This document shows positions 51,501 through 62,120 of a stretch of 62,135 nucleotides of DNA, piece by piece. Numbering within the stretch: the stretch's first letter is position 1; every line of letters starts with the position of its first letter. This DNA is from Pelargonium nanum. Taxonomy: Eukaryota; Streptophyta; Magnoliopsida; Geraniales; Geraniaceae. Below the pieces are notes generated by a model, which saw only the letters and a list, made by a program, of their open reading frames with translations, ran no database searches and was not told where the DNA came from. The stretch lies in contig JAYMTF010000056.1 of the NCBI GenBank assembly GCA_036897485.1, positions 1-62,135 on the forward strand, given 5' to 3'. Made by a program: the position numbers and the translations under genes.

Positions 51501-52048
51501 GTAAAACGTCGAGGAATATATGTTTAGTTAGGAGATTCTTGTTCAAAGAGATAAAAAGGCACTCTATAATAAATGTTTAGTACGCAGCTATTGAAACATC
51601 TCAGAGAGTGAACGAATCTAATAATAACCCGCTTAACGATGAAAAGTTACGTCAATGAACACAAATTAAAAAGGATACCCTTAACTTGAAAAACTCTTAT
51701 ATTTTTTATACCTGTAAGTGCGAATAGGGAACATTCACTTTAAGCTGTTAACGAAAAGATCTAAGCTTGGCCTCATTAAAAAGTTTAAATTCTTATTGTT
51801 GGAGTTCTAGCCCCTGTCCAAAATGCTTGATTATTTCTAGACGTGCAATCCCCATTAACTTGTAAGAGAACTCTAAATAGTGACATCTGTTCAAATATAA
51901 CACCTAAACGTGGATAATCCAAGGCTGGCCTAGTGAGTAAAGCTATACTAATATATTGTCTCGAGGTAATAAAGAACTTTGCAAGGAGCTAGGAAGTTAG
52001 GGTCTCTTTTGGACTTAATATTCCTTATTGGAACCAGATGAAAAGGAT

Positions 52049-52124
52049 AGAAATGACAAGATTCAAACCTGTGTATGTACTCTAACTTTGTGAGTTATTT
52101 AACACAAATTATTGCTGGCATTCT
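52049..52124 (-). pseudogene. tRNA-like relic
   Basis: The layout has a normal 76-nt length. The T-arm acagg-tttgaat-cttgt pairs fully (one G-T). The acceptor ends agaa/ttct pair over four positions and then fail. The putative anticodon arm aact-cacaa-agtt has a five-base loop, so no anticodon can be read. It is a relic of unknown identity. Confidence 0.35.
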
Positions 52125-52361
52125 TCCATTCTCATTATATGGGATCCTCTAATACTATATTAAAGTCTAGATAATGAGAGATTTACTTTCTATTTCAGTA
52201 ATTTTGATACATAAGGAATCTTTTTAGCTCGGCAGAAAATCAAAAAAGCGTCATTAAGAAGAATCCTTATACAACAACTATATAGGAGAAAGGTTCAGTT
52301 TTTAATATAAATTAAGTTATCATTCTAAAGCGAGGTAATTAGTCAAGACTCCCTTGTAATA

Positions 52362-52460
52362 AAGTCATTCATTCTTAAGTCAAGTCTTTTTATTTCTCCT
52401 ATGTAATCTAGGTCTTGAACCGTCTCCATGTAGCTGCTTTTCTTGGTGCTCTGAAGAGTG
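52362..52460 (+). repeat. F1 repeat, copy C
   Basis: The leader shares 24 identical bases (52362-52385) with copy B. The core (52411-52456) has tcttgaaccgtctccatg, then gcttttcttggtgct as in copies A and B. Read on the minus strand it ends in a ggttcaagacc T-loop. A purine-leaning tract follows, as after the other F1 copies. Confidence 0.6.
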
Positions 52461-53095
52461 AAATACTTGTTCTTAGTTAATTAAGTAGATTAAGGGTAAT
52501 AATAGAAGTTAAATTCCTTATTAAAGTGTAGCTAATACCTTAGTTTTGTAACTTTTGTTTTAAATTACTAGAGTTCAAATTCTAGCTTATTTAATAAGGC
52601 AGTTTTACCTATAGGTCTTACTTAATAGTAAGAAGAAAGGTGTCCCTCTAAAGTAGAGTAGGAATTTTGAAGATAGTATATACCTTATAAAGACAAGCTT
52701 TACCTAAAGAGTTTCATAAGTTTTAGTGTAAAAGTAAGGATAATCGGATAGAGAATTATAACCTTAAACAAGGGAGGCATATAAGTAATGATAAGAGGTT
52801 TTAGAAAACGAGCTGCAATTATAGCTAATTATAGCAACAGTGCTGAAGGAAGATGGGCATCTACAAGCAAAGAAGTTCCCGGTGAGTTAAGTTATAGCCG
52901 CTGTATTTACAGATGTTCCAGTTGGTTATATCATATAGATAGAAAGCTTTATAATTTCTTACAGTTTTTCTTTTACGGAGGTATTTACGGAAAATTTGAG
53001 AGGTTCTTCCTTTTCTTTGTAAAGTCCCTTTTTTACATAACTTCTATCGTTTTAAACAAGAGTAGTTACACTAAAATTACGAAGAATTAGGCTAA
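52461..53095 (+). repeat. F3-like tract after F1 copy C
   Basis: Diverged purine-rich units (gtgtagctaatacc, aagaagaaaggtgt, gcaattatagctaatt). A 100-codon ATG frame (52788-53090) begins basic and ends hydrophobic and aromatic. It crosses the border from repeat to desert at about 52900 and has no family motif. I judge it a chance frame rather than a gene. Confidence 0.35.
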
Positions 53096-54544
53096 GCTGC
53101 ATTCCTTCCTTATTTAAAAAGTTAATCTAGTAAATACTAATTAGAAAGCCTATTAGAGTATACTCCTACTAGGATTTTAAAGCATTGAACCCTTGTTTAG
53201 CAATTTCGTTTATATGTTGACCTAAACCAATTACCTTAGCTAGAACCCCGAGTCTACTAATCCGTAAATAACTCCTTTTATTACTTTTAATAGTCGGTTA
53301 CACTAATCAAATCTTTTGTATTACCTTATTGAAATGCAAGCGTATCCGGGAGTAAATAGAGTTTAAATCCCTACTATGAACTATGAACTATGAAACTAGT
53401 ATCCTAAGGGCTCCCACAAAACTTATAAATTGACAAGGGATTAAAGTACAAATAAGTCTTGCTGCACAAATTCACCCTTCTATTAAAAGAAAAGGGTACT
53501 TTTATGCATACCTCGATACCACTAAAACGAATTGCCCTATACTCGAACCCGGTTAAAGAGAGCTAAAGTAGCTGTATCCTTTTTTGTTTATTAGAAACTT
53601 ATAGATTAGTTAAGAGAATTCGCCTTAGGATTCAAAATCTTTTAAAGCAGGCACCACTTCTTAATTGGCTCAGTGTGAACCTGAAAAAGAATCTCTAATT
53701 TAAGTCCCTAGTTAAGTTTTAAGTTATAGTATCCTCTTTTAATAAACCGGAAAACTTAGGGATAAGAGTCCGCTTGCGATAACTATACGGAATATAAGAA
53801 AGCTGGGCTTAGTCTTTTGGAGCACTTATACTAAGCTTGTTTTTATTGCTTCTACTTCAAATTTATAAAAAACCCGTAACTCTAACAAGGACCCTTTTAC
53901 AATCTTTGTAATGGGGTATTCTTGGGAAAAACTACATACGTCACCCCTAGCTGTGGTATACCTTGTTTAAAAGGACCTCCTTCTTCTTATTTATCGGGTT
54001 TTGAGAAAATGTCTATAATTAGGTTTACATGAGTTGAATTGGTGAAGGTTTCCTTTTATAGAATTACCGATGACTTTATTCAGGGATCCTAAAAGCGTAA
54101 ACGCGTTCTATGGTATTATTCCTAATCCTACATTCAGCTAGACTGAACACTCTTTACTCGGAATGAATTAAAAGCTCTTAGTACAGTGTTCTTAAGTTAG
54201 AGTCGCTCCCGAGTTGAGACCCATAAAATATTCTTTATTAAAAAAGCATACCTCTCTTTCACCCATCCAAACAAAAATATTTGGAATAAGAGATCTGGGA
54301 TACTTGGCTTTATTCAAGGATTTATTATGTTAAAAAAAGGACTACTTCATAAGAAGATCTAACCTCACGGAATCTAAAACCTAAACATAAAATGAGTATT
54401 ACCTACTCTACTTTTACTACTGGAGGACTCCTTTTCCATCTAAACTCCAAAGGGGGAACTGATAATCGTTTAGCCAATTTCATTTTACAATACCCTATAA
54501 GTTGTCTTTTCCTTTAAAAGTCTAATTTTTGGGATCCTGAATTC
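53096..54544. other. AT-rich gene desert
   Basis: No gene found. A 7-nt unit, actatga, is repeated three times in tandem at 53373-53394. Confidence 0.5.
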
Positions 54545-54860
54545 TTAAAGCCTTTAAAGCAGCTAGACTTTAGCCCGAGATTTCGCTTTAGCTTGGACAT
54601 TGGCCAGGAGAAAGTAACTCACTGTGTACTTGACTAAGAACTAGATCACTGAAAAAGAGCTGACTTTCATTAGCAATGACTCGACTTGAACCATTGACAA
54701 AAGGATTGGGAGTCCCTGGACTAGCTGCTGGAACTTTAACCTCAAAACTTTACGAATCCCTTTTATTACAGGAACTCATTTGCAATATTTCTCCTTTCCA
54801 GTTCTAGGGAATTTTAAAAATCTCCTTTTTAGATACCTAGTATTCTTTAATACTCTGACA
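54545..54860 (-). repeat. island with a shared tRNA-like 3' end
   Basis: 54672-54692 is identical over 21 bases to 35464-35484. About 70 bases to its left are also alignable (ggagaaag..cact..actaagaac). On the minus strand the shared piece reads as T-loop plus 3' acceptor (ggttcaagtcgagtcattgc). The rest of the tRNA-like body seen at 35463-35534 is missing here. Confidence 0.45.
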
Positions 54861-55560
54861 AATTTTTACCTAATTTATAAGAGTGATGTCAAAGCCCCGC
54901 TAGGATGAGAGCCCTTAAATTACAATAAACTTTAAATAATTAGGCACTTTTTCCACAGCTTATGTATCTTTTTGATAAGGGCCCCAGTCAGTCCGTATAG
55001 GTATAAATTCCAGAGTAAAATAGGATTCTTATTAAATAATTATAGTGGCTTTCAGAAGCAAAAGAGGGACCTTTATATAATGTTAAAATCGCGGTTAAAA
55101 TAGCGGCTTACTTTGCTATATTCCACGTCTGAGTTTAGTACTAAAAAGATTTTACTAAGTTAAACCTTCAAGATTACGCTAATGAAAACGGATTCCTTTT
55201 GTTAGACAATCAGTGTGTGAAGATCCATACATAGAAAAAAAGCAGAAGCTTCCCTTTTAAATTAAAAAGCTACCCTTTAACTCTCTTTGTAGCTATATTT
55301 ATATAAATAGTAGCATGAAAACTCTTATCAGAGTGCTTTTACCTTCTTTTAGATGTATAGGGTAAGACTTAAGGACTCAGTTAACACTGGAATTTCTCTT
55401 ATGAGAAAGATATATCTTCACTTCTTCCAAGCTTAGTTTTGAACCCACTTGTGGTCGAGTAGAAGCAAGTTATTCATAATGAAAGGATGCTATTCCAGGA
55501 ATTTATATTCGGGTGCTTTAATGCAAAAAGTTATGCCAGGCTATCTTAATAGAAACTGTA
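54861..55560. other. AT-rich gene desert
   Basis: I see nothing supportable in this stretch. Confidence 0.5.
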
Positions 55561-55881
55561 AGAAACGGATCTCGTAGAAAGAACAGAATGAGGCATTTCC
55601 CTCGTCAAGCAATCCAATCTTCTGGCATACTACTAATCGATTCTTTGACCGGCTTTGGTCGAGCAACCATTACATTGATGGAATGGCTACAGCCTACATA
55701 ACTTATCTCCCTCTTTTCAAAGAAGTAAGTATCAAACCTTATGTAGTTCTCGGTCCCTTTTGTTAGACCAGTTCCTTTGGGGGCTGAGTTTATTACAGCC
55801 CCGTACTATACTGAAATGGCTTCTTCACTCCAGCATCTAAGTATTCTGGTGAGCCCAATCTGTTTCACGAGGGCCCTTCGT
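55561..55881. other. GC-richer spacer downstream of the 141-codon ORF
   Basis: G+C rises at 55561 and stays up through the ORF to about 56720. The text resembles ordinary plant-mitochondrial spacer. No coding frame, tRNA or F1-F3 copy was recognised. The 64-codon minus frame at 55806-56000 overlaps the larger ORF in another frame and is a shadow. Confidence 0.4.
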
Positions 55882-56307
55882 TTAGAATAAGAGATTAGCA
55901 TAGTCCAATCCGTCAAGACCAGCATCATGTAAGAAATAAAAAAATACCCAATCCCGAAGAAAGTCAAAAGGAATCGGGACATATTGGTAAACGGCGTCAA
56001 CCAGATTTTCGAGTTTTTCCGAAATTATTTCAGAAAGATCAAAAGGCTCCCCTTGCTCCTGTGGGGGCATTCTTATTTCTATGTATGCAATCTCGTTGGG
56101 GTCTACGTTGTCAAGGTCTAGGATGTTTGGCAAGTCAGGCTCGATTGAAGAAGGATCCAGGTCTCGTCCCTGATTGCGGACGATATAGCGACAAAGGATA
56201 GGGGCAACTACTGCAGCCACAGTTGCACCTAGAATAAAACCCATAACATTGGGATCTTGTAAGGGAAGGACAAAATCGATAATAGTTTGAATAGTCATAA
56301 TAGCCAT
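55882..56307 (-). CDS. 141-codon membrane-anchored acidic ORF, unknown
   Basis: The longest open frame in the window. It is open upstream to 56352 but only from a TTG there; the first ATG is at 56305-56307, giving 141 residues, and a second ATG lies three codons on. It ends in TAA. Residues about 21-43 of the ATG form (VMGFILGATVAAVVAPILCRY) make one membrane segment followed by a basic step. Then comes a strongly acidic, proline-rich middle (DLDPSSIEPDLP, DNVDPNEIAYIEI), a predicted helix (SEIISEKLENLVDAVYQY) and an aromatic end (LRDWVFFYFLHDAG). No conserved mitochondrial family is recognised. G+C is about 42% by hand count against about a third nearby. Single-membrane ORFs of this type in plant mitochondria are often lineage-specific, and some are linked to male sterility; that is context only. 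Confidence 0.5.
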   Translation of the reverse strand: MAIMTIQTIIDFVLPLQDPNVMGFILGATVAAVVAPILCRYIVRNQGRDLDPSSIEPDLPNILDLDNVDPNEIAYIEIRMPPQEQGEPFDLSEIISEKLENLVDAVYQYVPIPFDFLRDWVFFYFLHDAGLDGLDYANLLF

Positions 56308-56402
56308 ATTAAACTTTTTTCCAAGCAGTAAAACTAATGAGAGAAGACTCAATTCAAAGAAAAAGGGGATCCATTCTTAAGTGATTAGATAAATTACCTA
56401 TC

Positions 56403-56461
56403 TCGACTGGATTAGAACCCTTGCATGCCGATTCCGCGAACCCGTGCTCTAACCACTCCAT
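56403..56461 (-). pseudogene. trnQ-like relic lacking its 5' part
   Basis: On the minus strand tggag runs directly into tggttagagca, so about ten bases of acceptor and D-arm are missing. The anticodon-region loop reads TCGCGGA (C at position 33, triplet GCG), the variable loop catgc is as in trnQ, and the T-arm aaggg-ttctaat is partly broken. The plus-strand word gattagaaccc links its 3' half to family F2. It lies about 96 bases upstream of the start of the 141-codon ORF on the same strand. Confidence 0.45.
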
Positions 56462-56828
56462 AAACTGTCAATACTTACTATAACTATACTCAAGTGAAGC
56501 TGGGAATGAGGAAGAGGAGGAATGTTATGGCTCCGAACAAAGTGAAGAGTAGTGAGCAAGTAACCAATTTACTAAATTAATAAGCATTTCTATCTAAGTA
56601 ATTAAAATGACAAAGAACCAGGCCTCTCGGCATTACTTTACGCTAAACCCCTTTCAAAAAGCCAGCATTAACTACTACTCATAGATGTGAATAAGAATGC
56701 TCTCTTAACCTAGGAATCCAAATCAAGTATAGAAATTATTGAAGGGAAATCTCTTCAAATACATCTTAGCTTCTTAGGTCTCTTAAGTAAGGTATACGCT
56801 CTTATACCGAATACTTCTGTATTAGAAT
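56462..56828. other. island spacer
   Basis: GC-richer spacer with purine-rich words; no gene seen. Confidence 0.4.
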
Positions 56829-56886
56829 TTTTCAGTGGTAGAGCAGGACAGTCTTTATAGTAATGTCGTGGGTTCAAGTGCTATCA
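56829..56886 (+). pseudogene. tRNA-like relic
   Basis: cagtggtagagca (56833-56845) and gtcgtgggttcaagt (56865-56879) are good D- and T-arm sequences, with exactly the 23-nt interval expected. The anticodon stem does not pair and the T-stem 3' side fails. The identity cannot be read reliably. Confidence 0.4.
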
Positions 56887-57430
56887 AAACGGAGTACCCT
56901 AATCCTATTTCTTATCTTAATTCAAAAATGTTATCTCACTTTTCAGCTTTTGCAAGATACTTACTAAGCCAGACGACTAACTACCCCAGAACAAGATATT
57001 ACTATGAAATTTGTCAGTAAATAAGAATTTTTCTACCTATTTAGCTTACTAAAATACTTTTCATAAAAGCTTTATTAAAGAAGAGTTTTTTATAAAGTAT
57101 ATAGGAATTCCTGTCTGTATTGGATAAATAATCTGTAACATATAGTTTTTGTTAATCTTGTAATTAAGTTTATAAGTAGCAGGTGTTAGCTTTTTGCATC
57201 TCCTCTAAGTATGCAAGTAATCAAGAAATAAGAAAGCTTAAACTGGGATTTACCTGTAGGCATTTGGGAATAGGTAAGTATTATAAATATTTACTCCATA
57301 AGGAACCTTGCTCTATTAAGCTAAGCCCGGAAAAAGAATCTCCCTATTACCGGATCCTTGTCTCCTATCTATTTTTGTATTCTCAGTTCAAAAAAGTGAA
57401 GACCAACCTCGGCACAGAATAGTTAGAATA
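56887..57430. other. island margin
   Basis: Frames at 56835-57020 and 57183-57422 (non-ATG starts) are motif-free. No gene is supported. Confidence 0.4.
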
Positions 57431-60400
57431 TAGACAGTCTGTCTATTAGGGTCCTGCTTAGGTTTTCATATGTGTAATACTACCCCGGATAATTGATTTC
57501 GGGGAGTGACACTCGAATGATACGGAAAAGGATTTAGTAGGGACCCCAGTGACTGCATAATAGTATTGGGAATAGAATAAAAGTAAATTTTGGAATTAGG
57601 ATCCTAATTTTTGTTGTTAGTGCAGTCGGAGACGGGATCCAATAACGTTTACTTACCTCTTTAGGCTAGCATAGCTAATTGGGCTTAAGGCTCTTTTTTT
57701 ATTCACTGAACTGTTTCCTTTAGGTAAGAGATAACTATTATCTGGCTATATAAAAGTAAGTCTTAGGTTAACATTTTACGTTAAAATACCGATTAATATT
57801 ATAGCTCAGGCATCGCTTAGATACACCAAACTTCGAGTTTTTACTACCTATGTTTTATTTTTTCTTCAACAGACCCCATATACGTGATAACGACTTTAAC
57901 ACATAGTAGCTGCTCACTTTAGGGGCTCCATAAAAGCTGATTTACTCTCTTGTTGGATTCACGAGAGCCCAACTAAAACTCAATGTTAAAAATGTATAAT
58001 GTATATAAGGAAGATACTAATACTAGTTAAATTCAGATAAAGCAGAAATTCTGGGCAGTTGTACTGTCTAGACTAGGCCTAACACGGGTCCGTATGTTTC
58101 GGATACTCGTATTTTTAAATATAAAGTGAGCTCCAGTAAGGGACTGAGTCTAATTAAACGGAGATCCCTGCCTGGTCCGCCTCCCCTTAATTTCTAAAAA
58201 AAGAATCACCATTAGTAAAAATTAAAACTCATTTTATGACGATTTTAGGTATATCTTGGCATAAAATAACACTTAATAGAAAATTCGTGCCTCCGCTAAA
58301 CTAGAATAAGTACTAGCGGCTCACCTTTCGACTAGTTTCATAATTACATCAAAGAAAGTCTTTTACTGTCTTCACGGAGTTTTTGTAAACCAAATATCTT
58401 CTATTTAGGGACATTTTTTAAACTGTGAGACTCTGTAAAAAGTATACACAAAAGTTCAGGCATTCCTTTTCAAAGAAGTAATTACATAAACTTTTGAGCT
58501 TTAGGATATCCTTTTTTCGGTACTTTTAATGTGACAAACTATTCAAAATGCCGACTTTTATAAATTGAAAGTTTTCCAAAAACAGGGTTCGTTATTAGTT
58601 GCACTTTTCATCCCATATGTTAAAATTTACTAGAAAAAAAGCCGGAGGTCTTACTGATAGGACTATTCAACTCGATTTCTTTGCTTAAATTCTGCCTTAC
58701 AGGGGTTAGGAGAGGAAGACTCCTTATTCGTGTTAGAATCATAGGTCCTCGGCGAGTATCTAACAAAAACTAGAAATATTTCCTAGGACTGCTGAGTGTG
58801 GAAAGGGATTGACTAAACTCCTTATTTACTTTAGAAACTTAAGATAAATTTAAAACAAGAATAAATTTTTTTAATAAGAGATTTAACTATTACTAAGATT
58901 CAATTTCTATATTATCAGTATTTTAAAAGAAACCCGTTGTAAGACTTGTTGCTCGAACCCTATTATTAATAGCTTACACCAGGTGACCTTTAAGCGCTAC
59001 CCCCCTTTTTAAACATAAACCTGGTATCCGGACACTTTTATACTTAATGAGTTCCTTACGTATAGTACGTATAGTCTTTTAATTAGATGCGCTACCTTAG
59101 GCTTCTATAGTATAACCAAAAATTGATTAATTTAATCAATGAGTATTCTATTTTCAGAATAACAGAAGCAAGAATAAAGTAATATTCTTCACGGGTTCCG
59201 GGACAAAATGCCTTAGAGCTACTAAAATTTGAATTTTTGGATAAAAAACTTACAAAAAGCGTAATTAATTTAAAGGAGTTTTAACTCTATAGTGCATTCT
59301 TATAAGTTTAGCCACTAGGGATTTAGGTAAGTGCTGCTTTATTTTCTCTAGCTATAGTTTTGGTGCTTTTACTTTGTTCTCTGAACTTTCACTAAATGAC
59401 TGGAGGAAGTGCATAAGAAGGCCTCGACTTCATACGCCTACGAGCTTTTACAGCTAAGTAATAGATATTTCTAATAATAACAAAAAGAAGGAGTTAAAGC
59501 ACTACTATAAAGTCAAAGGGATTCCTTATAGTTCAATCGATCAAGAAGGGGGCTCTTGTATAAGCTAAGGTTATTACTCTTAAGGCAAATCCCTAAATTT
59601 CAGTATTAGCAGTTTTCAGGTTTGTACTCTCTCATATTAAGATTATCCTTTAATTTTTTCTTATTATATTTTTAGCAGCCCCACGCCACACTAGAGGTTT
59701 ATACTTAGTTTAAGGTTTCAGATTTATCAAACCAAAGGGACTGTTATCTTACAAAAGTAAGACTGTCGAAGTTCGATTTTTTAAGCCGTGATCTGAATAA
59801 TATAAAAAGGGACCTGTTCCCAAACCCTTTCAGAGAGTTTTAGCTTTCTAGTCTAAGTAAATTTCATGCTAAGGACCTTATTAATTAAGAAAGAGGTCTT
59901 TAAGTGTTATATTTTAATGCAAGCTACTTAGGGATTCTACGTATTTTTTAATAGCGGAGCCTTTCGCTAATTTTTGTTACTGGCTCTAGATTTTTTTGCA
60001 AAGACGAGCTGTTCCTTAATCTTCAAATTTCTGTGGAGTAAATATTAAATACAAGACAGGGTTTTCTTTTATTAAAAATATTAGACAAAGCTGTTTACAT
60101 TAATTTTTTTCATAAGGGCCCTGGTTTCGGTAGGTAAGGAGGTTTATTATGCCTTGATAAACCCATAATACTCTGTAAAATGTGCACGCAAACGACTCAA
60201 AATAAATAGACAAGATTAAGAGTTTTCGTTAAGCTAAACCAAGATTAAGGCGGCTCCAATGCTTTATTAGCAATTTATACACGAGTAGAAGACAATATTA
60301 ATATGTATAGTTAACTGGTTATACGTCCCATAGTAATATAGTAAGACGGGCTCTTACTTTGGGGAATGCATCAACAAACCTTTATCCGTATCCGCTCGAT

Positions 60401-61179
60401 CCCCTTACATTATGCATCTTTCTACTCTTCGTGAGGATTCCTTTTTAAAGGTAGATTTAAAAAGATTTTTTCCCTTTTATTGAATAGGAGCACCGGACAC
60501 TGTAAAAGTAATAAGGAATATATAAGTTTAACTATATAGACAGACAAAGAGATTTCTATATTGAGCCCTGTGTCCTTATCAGAGAAAAGCTCCCTTTACT
60601 AGCTGACAGTACAGCTTTTTAGTCCTTATGGGCTACTCACTTATTTCAAAATTTCAAATTAAAAAAAGGAGCCTCTTTTGGATAGAGAGTAGACATTTCA
60701 GTATTAGTTAAAAGAGTTCTCGGTGATAATTTAAAGAAAAGGCTCGGAAACTGGGTAGACCGCTAAAGTCAAAAGTATAGGATGCTTGCTATTTAAGAAT
60801 GGAAGCCCTTCTTTTTTTTTGTACTATCAAAAGGATTCTCTCAGTTGAAGTCATTCCTTTATTCAGTGCCTTTTAGAGAGTACTAATCCCTTTAGTTTAT
60901 AATTTGTATCTAAGTGATAAAAAGTCAACAGAAATTGAATGAAAATCAGATATATGCACTTTATACTAGGGCAAGGATTCGACGTAAACACATTACTAAA
61001 TCGAGTTTTTACTTACGTGCTGTTTATACTAATTCATGGTCTAGTTAACTTCCTTCTTACACATAGACAACAAGTGGCTTTCATTATATAAATTACACTT
61101 TTTATACTTAAATATAATATAACGCCGAGTTGCTGCGAGTTTTCTAAGTCAAAAACCAACCTTGTAGGTATCAAGAAAC
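57431..61179. other. AT-rich gene desert
   Basis: No gene found. Two near-perfect palindromes, 57430-57446 (atagacag-t-ctgtctat) and 59123-59139 (ttgattaa-t-ttaatcaa), and a 9-nt tandem duplication at 59058-59075 are minor. Confidence 0.5.
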
Positions 61180-62081
61180 CAGTTATGGTACAAAATTAAG
61201 AGTCTAGCTCTGAGGAATGAGAAACCTTAAAGTCTCGTATTCTTTTTTGCCTCTGTAACACCGGTCTTGAACCATGTACATGTAGCTACTTTTCTGAGTG
61301 TTCTACCGAGACCGAGTAAGAAATCCTTGAAACCAGAATCGGTCAATCAAGTAGCTAATCAGTCAGACTGGTATGAAGAGTAGGAAAGTGAAAGGCAAGG
61401 TTTATCTTGGACAATTGAGGGAGAAGCTCTCAACGAAAGGTCGAGAGGTTAAGAAGTAAGGCAAGTGTAGCTTGTCTGAACTATAATTACCTGCTTGTTT
61501 CTTAGTTCTTTTGCTTTTAACCCAACTAGAAATCTGTAAGCCGGTAACTCTTGATAACATAAACAGATTTTCTTTCTTTTGTTCGTAAAGCACTAAGCGG
61601 ATATAGTATAGCAAGCAAAGCTATCATCTGTTTAAGCCGGTGATTTTAATCTTAAAGAATTCCTAAAATGAGTTCCTGTAGTTTAAGAAGGTGAACTAGG
61701 AAGCACACTCTCTATTGCAGCTCTTTCTGTGCCGGCGCTGCTCTATCTTACAACAGTTGTTTGAAAGCAGCTAGCAAGGTTGATGACTTCTCCGATCTAA
61801 GTGTAGCTGATGGTAAGAAGGTCTATCTGATGGAGCAAGTGAAAGAAGGAACATGAAGAATAGAATACAGAATAGAGAGAATCTTTCCTTTGTACTTTAT
61901 TACTTTATTTGTTTGAGTTCTTCTTCCGTAGCTGAAGGTCCAAAGCAAGTAATGTCGAGCAATGTATCCTAAGCAATCTGTACTGACAGTATCCTTTTGC
62001 AAACGGTCGAGGGAAGCTCTCTCGCTGTCGATGGATAAGGAAGTCAATGTCGAAGGTGCAGTGCGTTCGCTAGCCAAGACA
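61180..62081 (+). repeat. terminal island with F1 copy D
   Basis: The F1 core lies at 61263-61311 (tcttgaaccatgtacatg, ctacttttctgagtgttctac). On the minus strand it has the best D-arm of the four copies (tcggtagaac, as in trnW) and a ggttcaagacc T-loop. F3-type words follow (ctggtatgaagagtagg at 61369). The rest to 62081 is GC-richer plant-mitochondrial-like spacer; the two minus-strand frames at 61402-61614 and 61823-62077 are motif-free. Confidence 0.5.
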
Positions 62082-62120
62082 GTGTATTAATTCAATAAAG
62101 AAGGTGTATTAATTCAATTA
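62082..62120 (+). repeat. 22-bp direct repeat, two units
   Basis: gtgtattaattcaat at 62082 recurs at 62104. The second unit is followed by a shortened gtgtaat at 62126. It is a short tandem array at the window edge. Confidence 0.7.

Larger units (their letters stand above)
50721..52361. other. AT-rich gene desert holding two tRNA-like relics
   Basis: Apart from the relics at 51453 and 52049, listed separately, nothing is recognisable. Confidence 0.5.

Noticed and set aside
52788-53090. 100-codon ATG frame.
   Set aside because: It crosses from an F3-like tract into desert, its two halves differ sharply in composition, and no family is recognisable.
55806-56000. 64-codon minus-strand frame.
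   Set aside because: It overlaps the 141-codon ORF in another frame and is its shadow.
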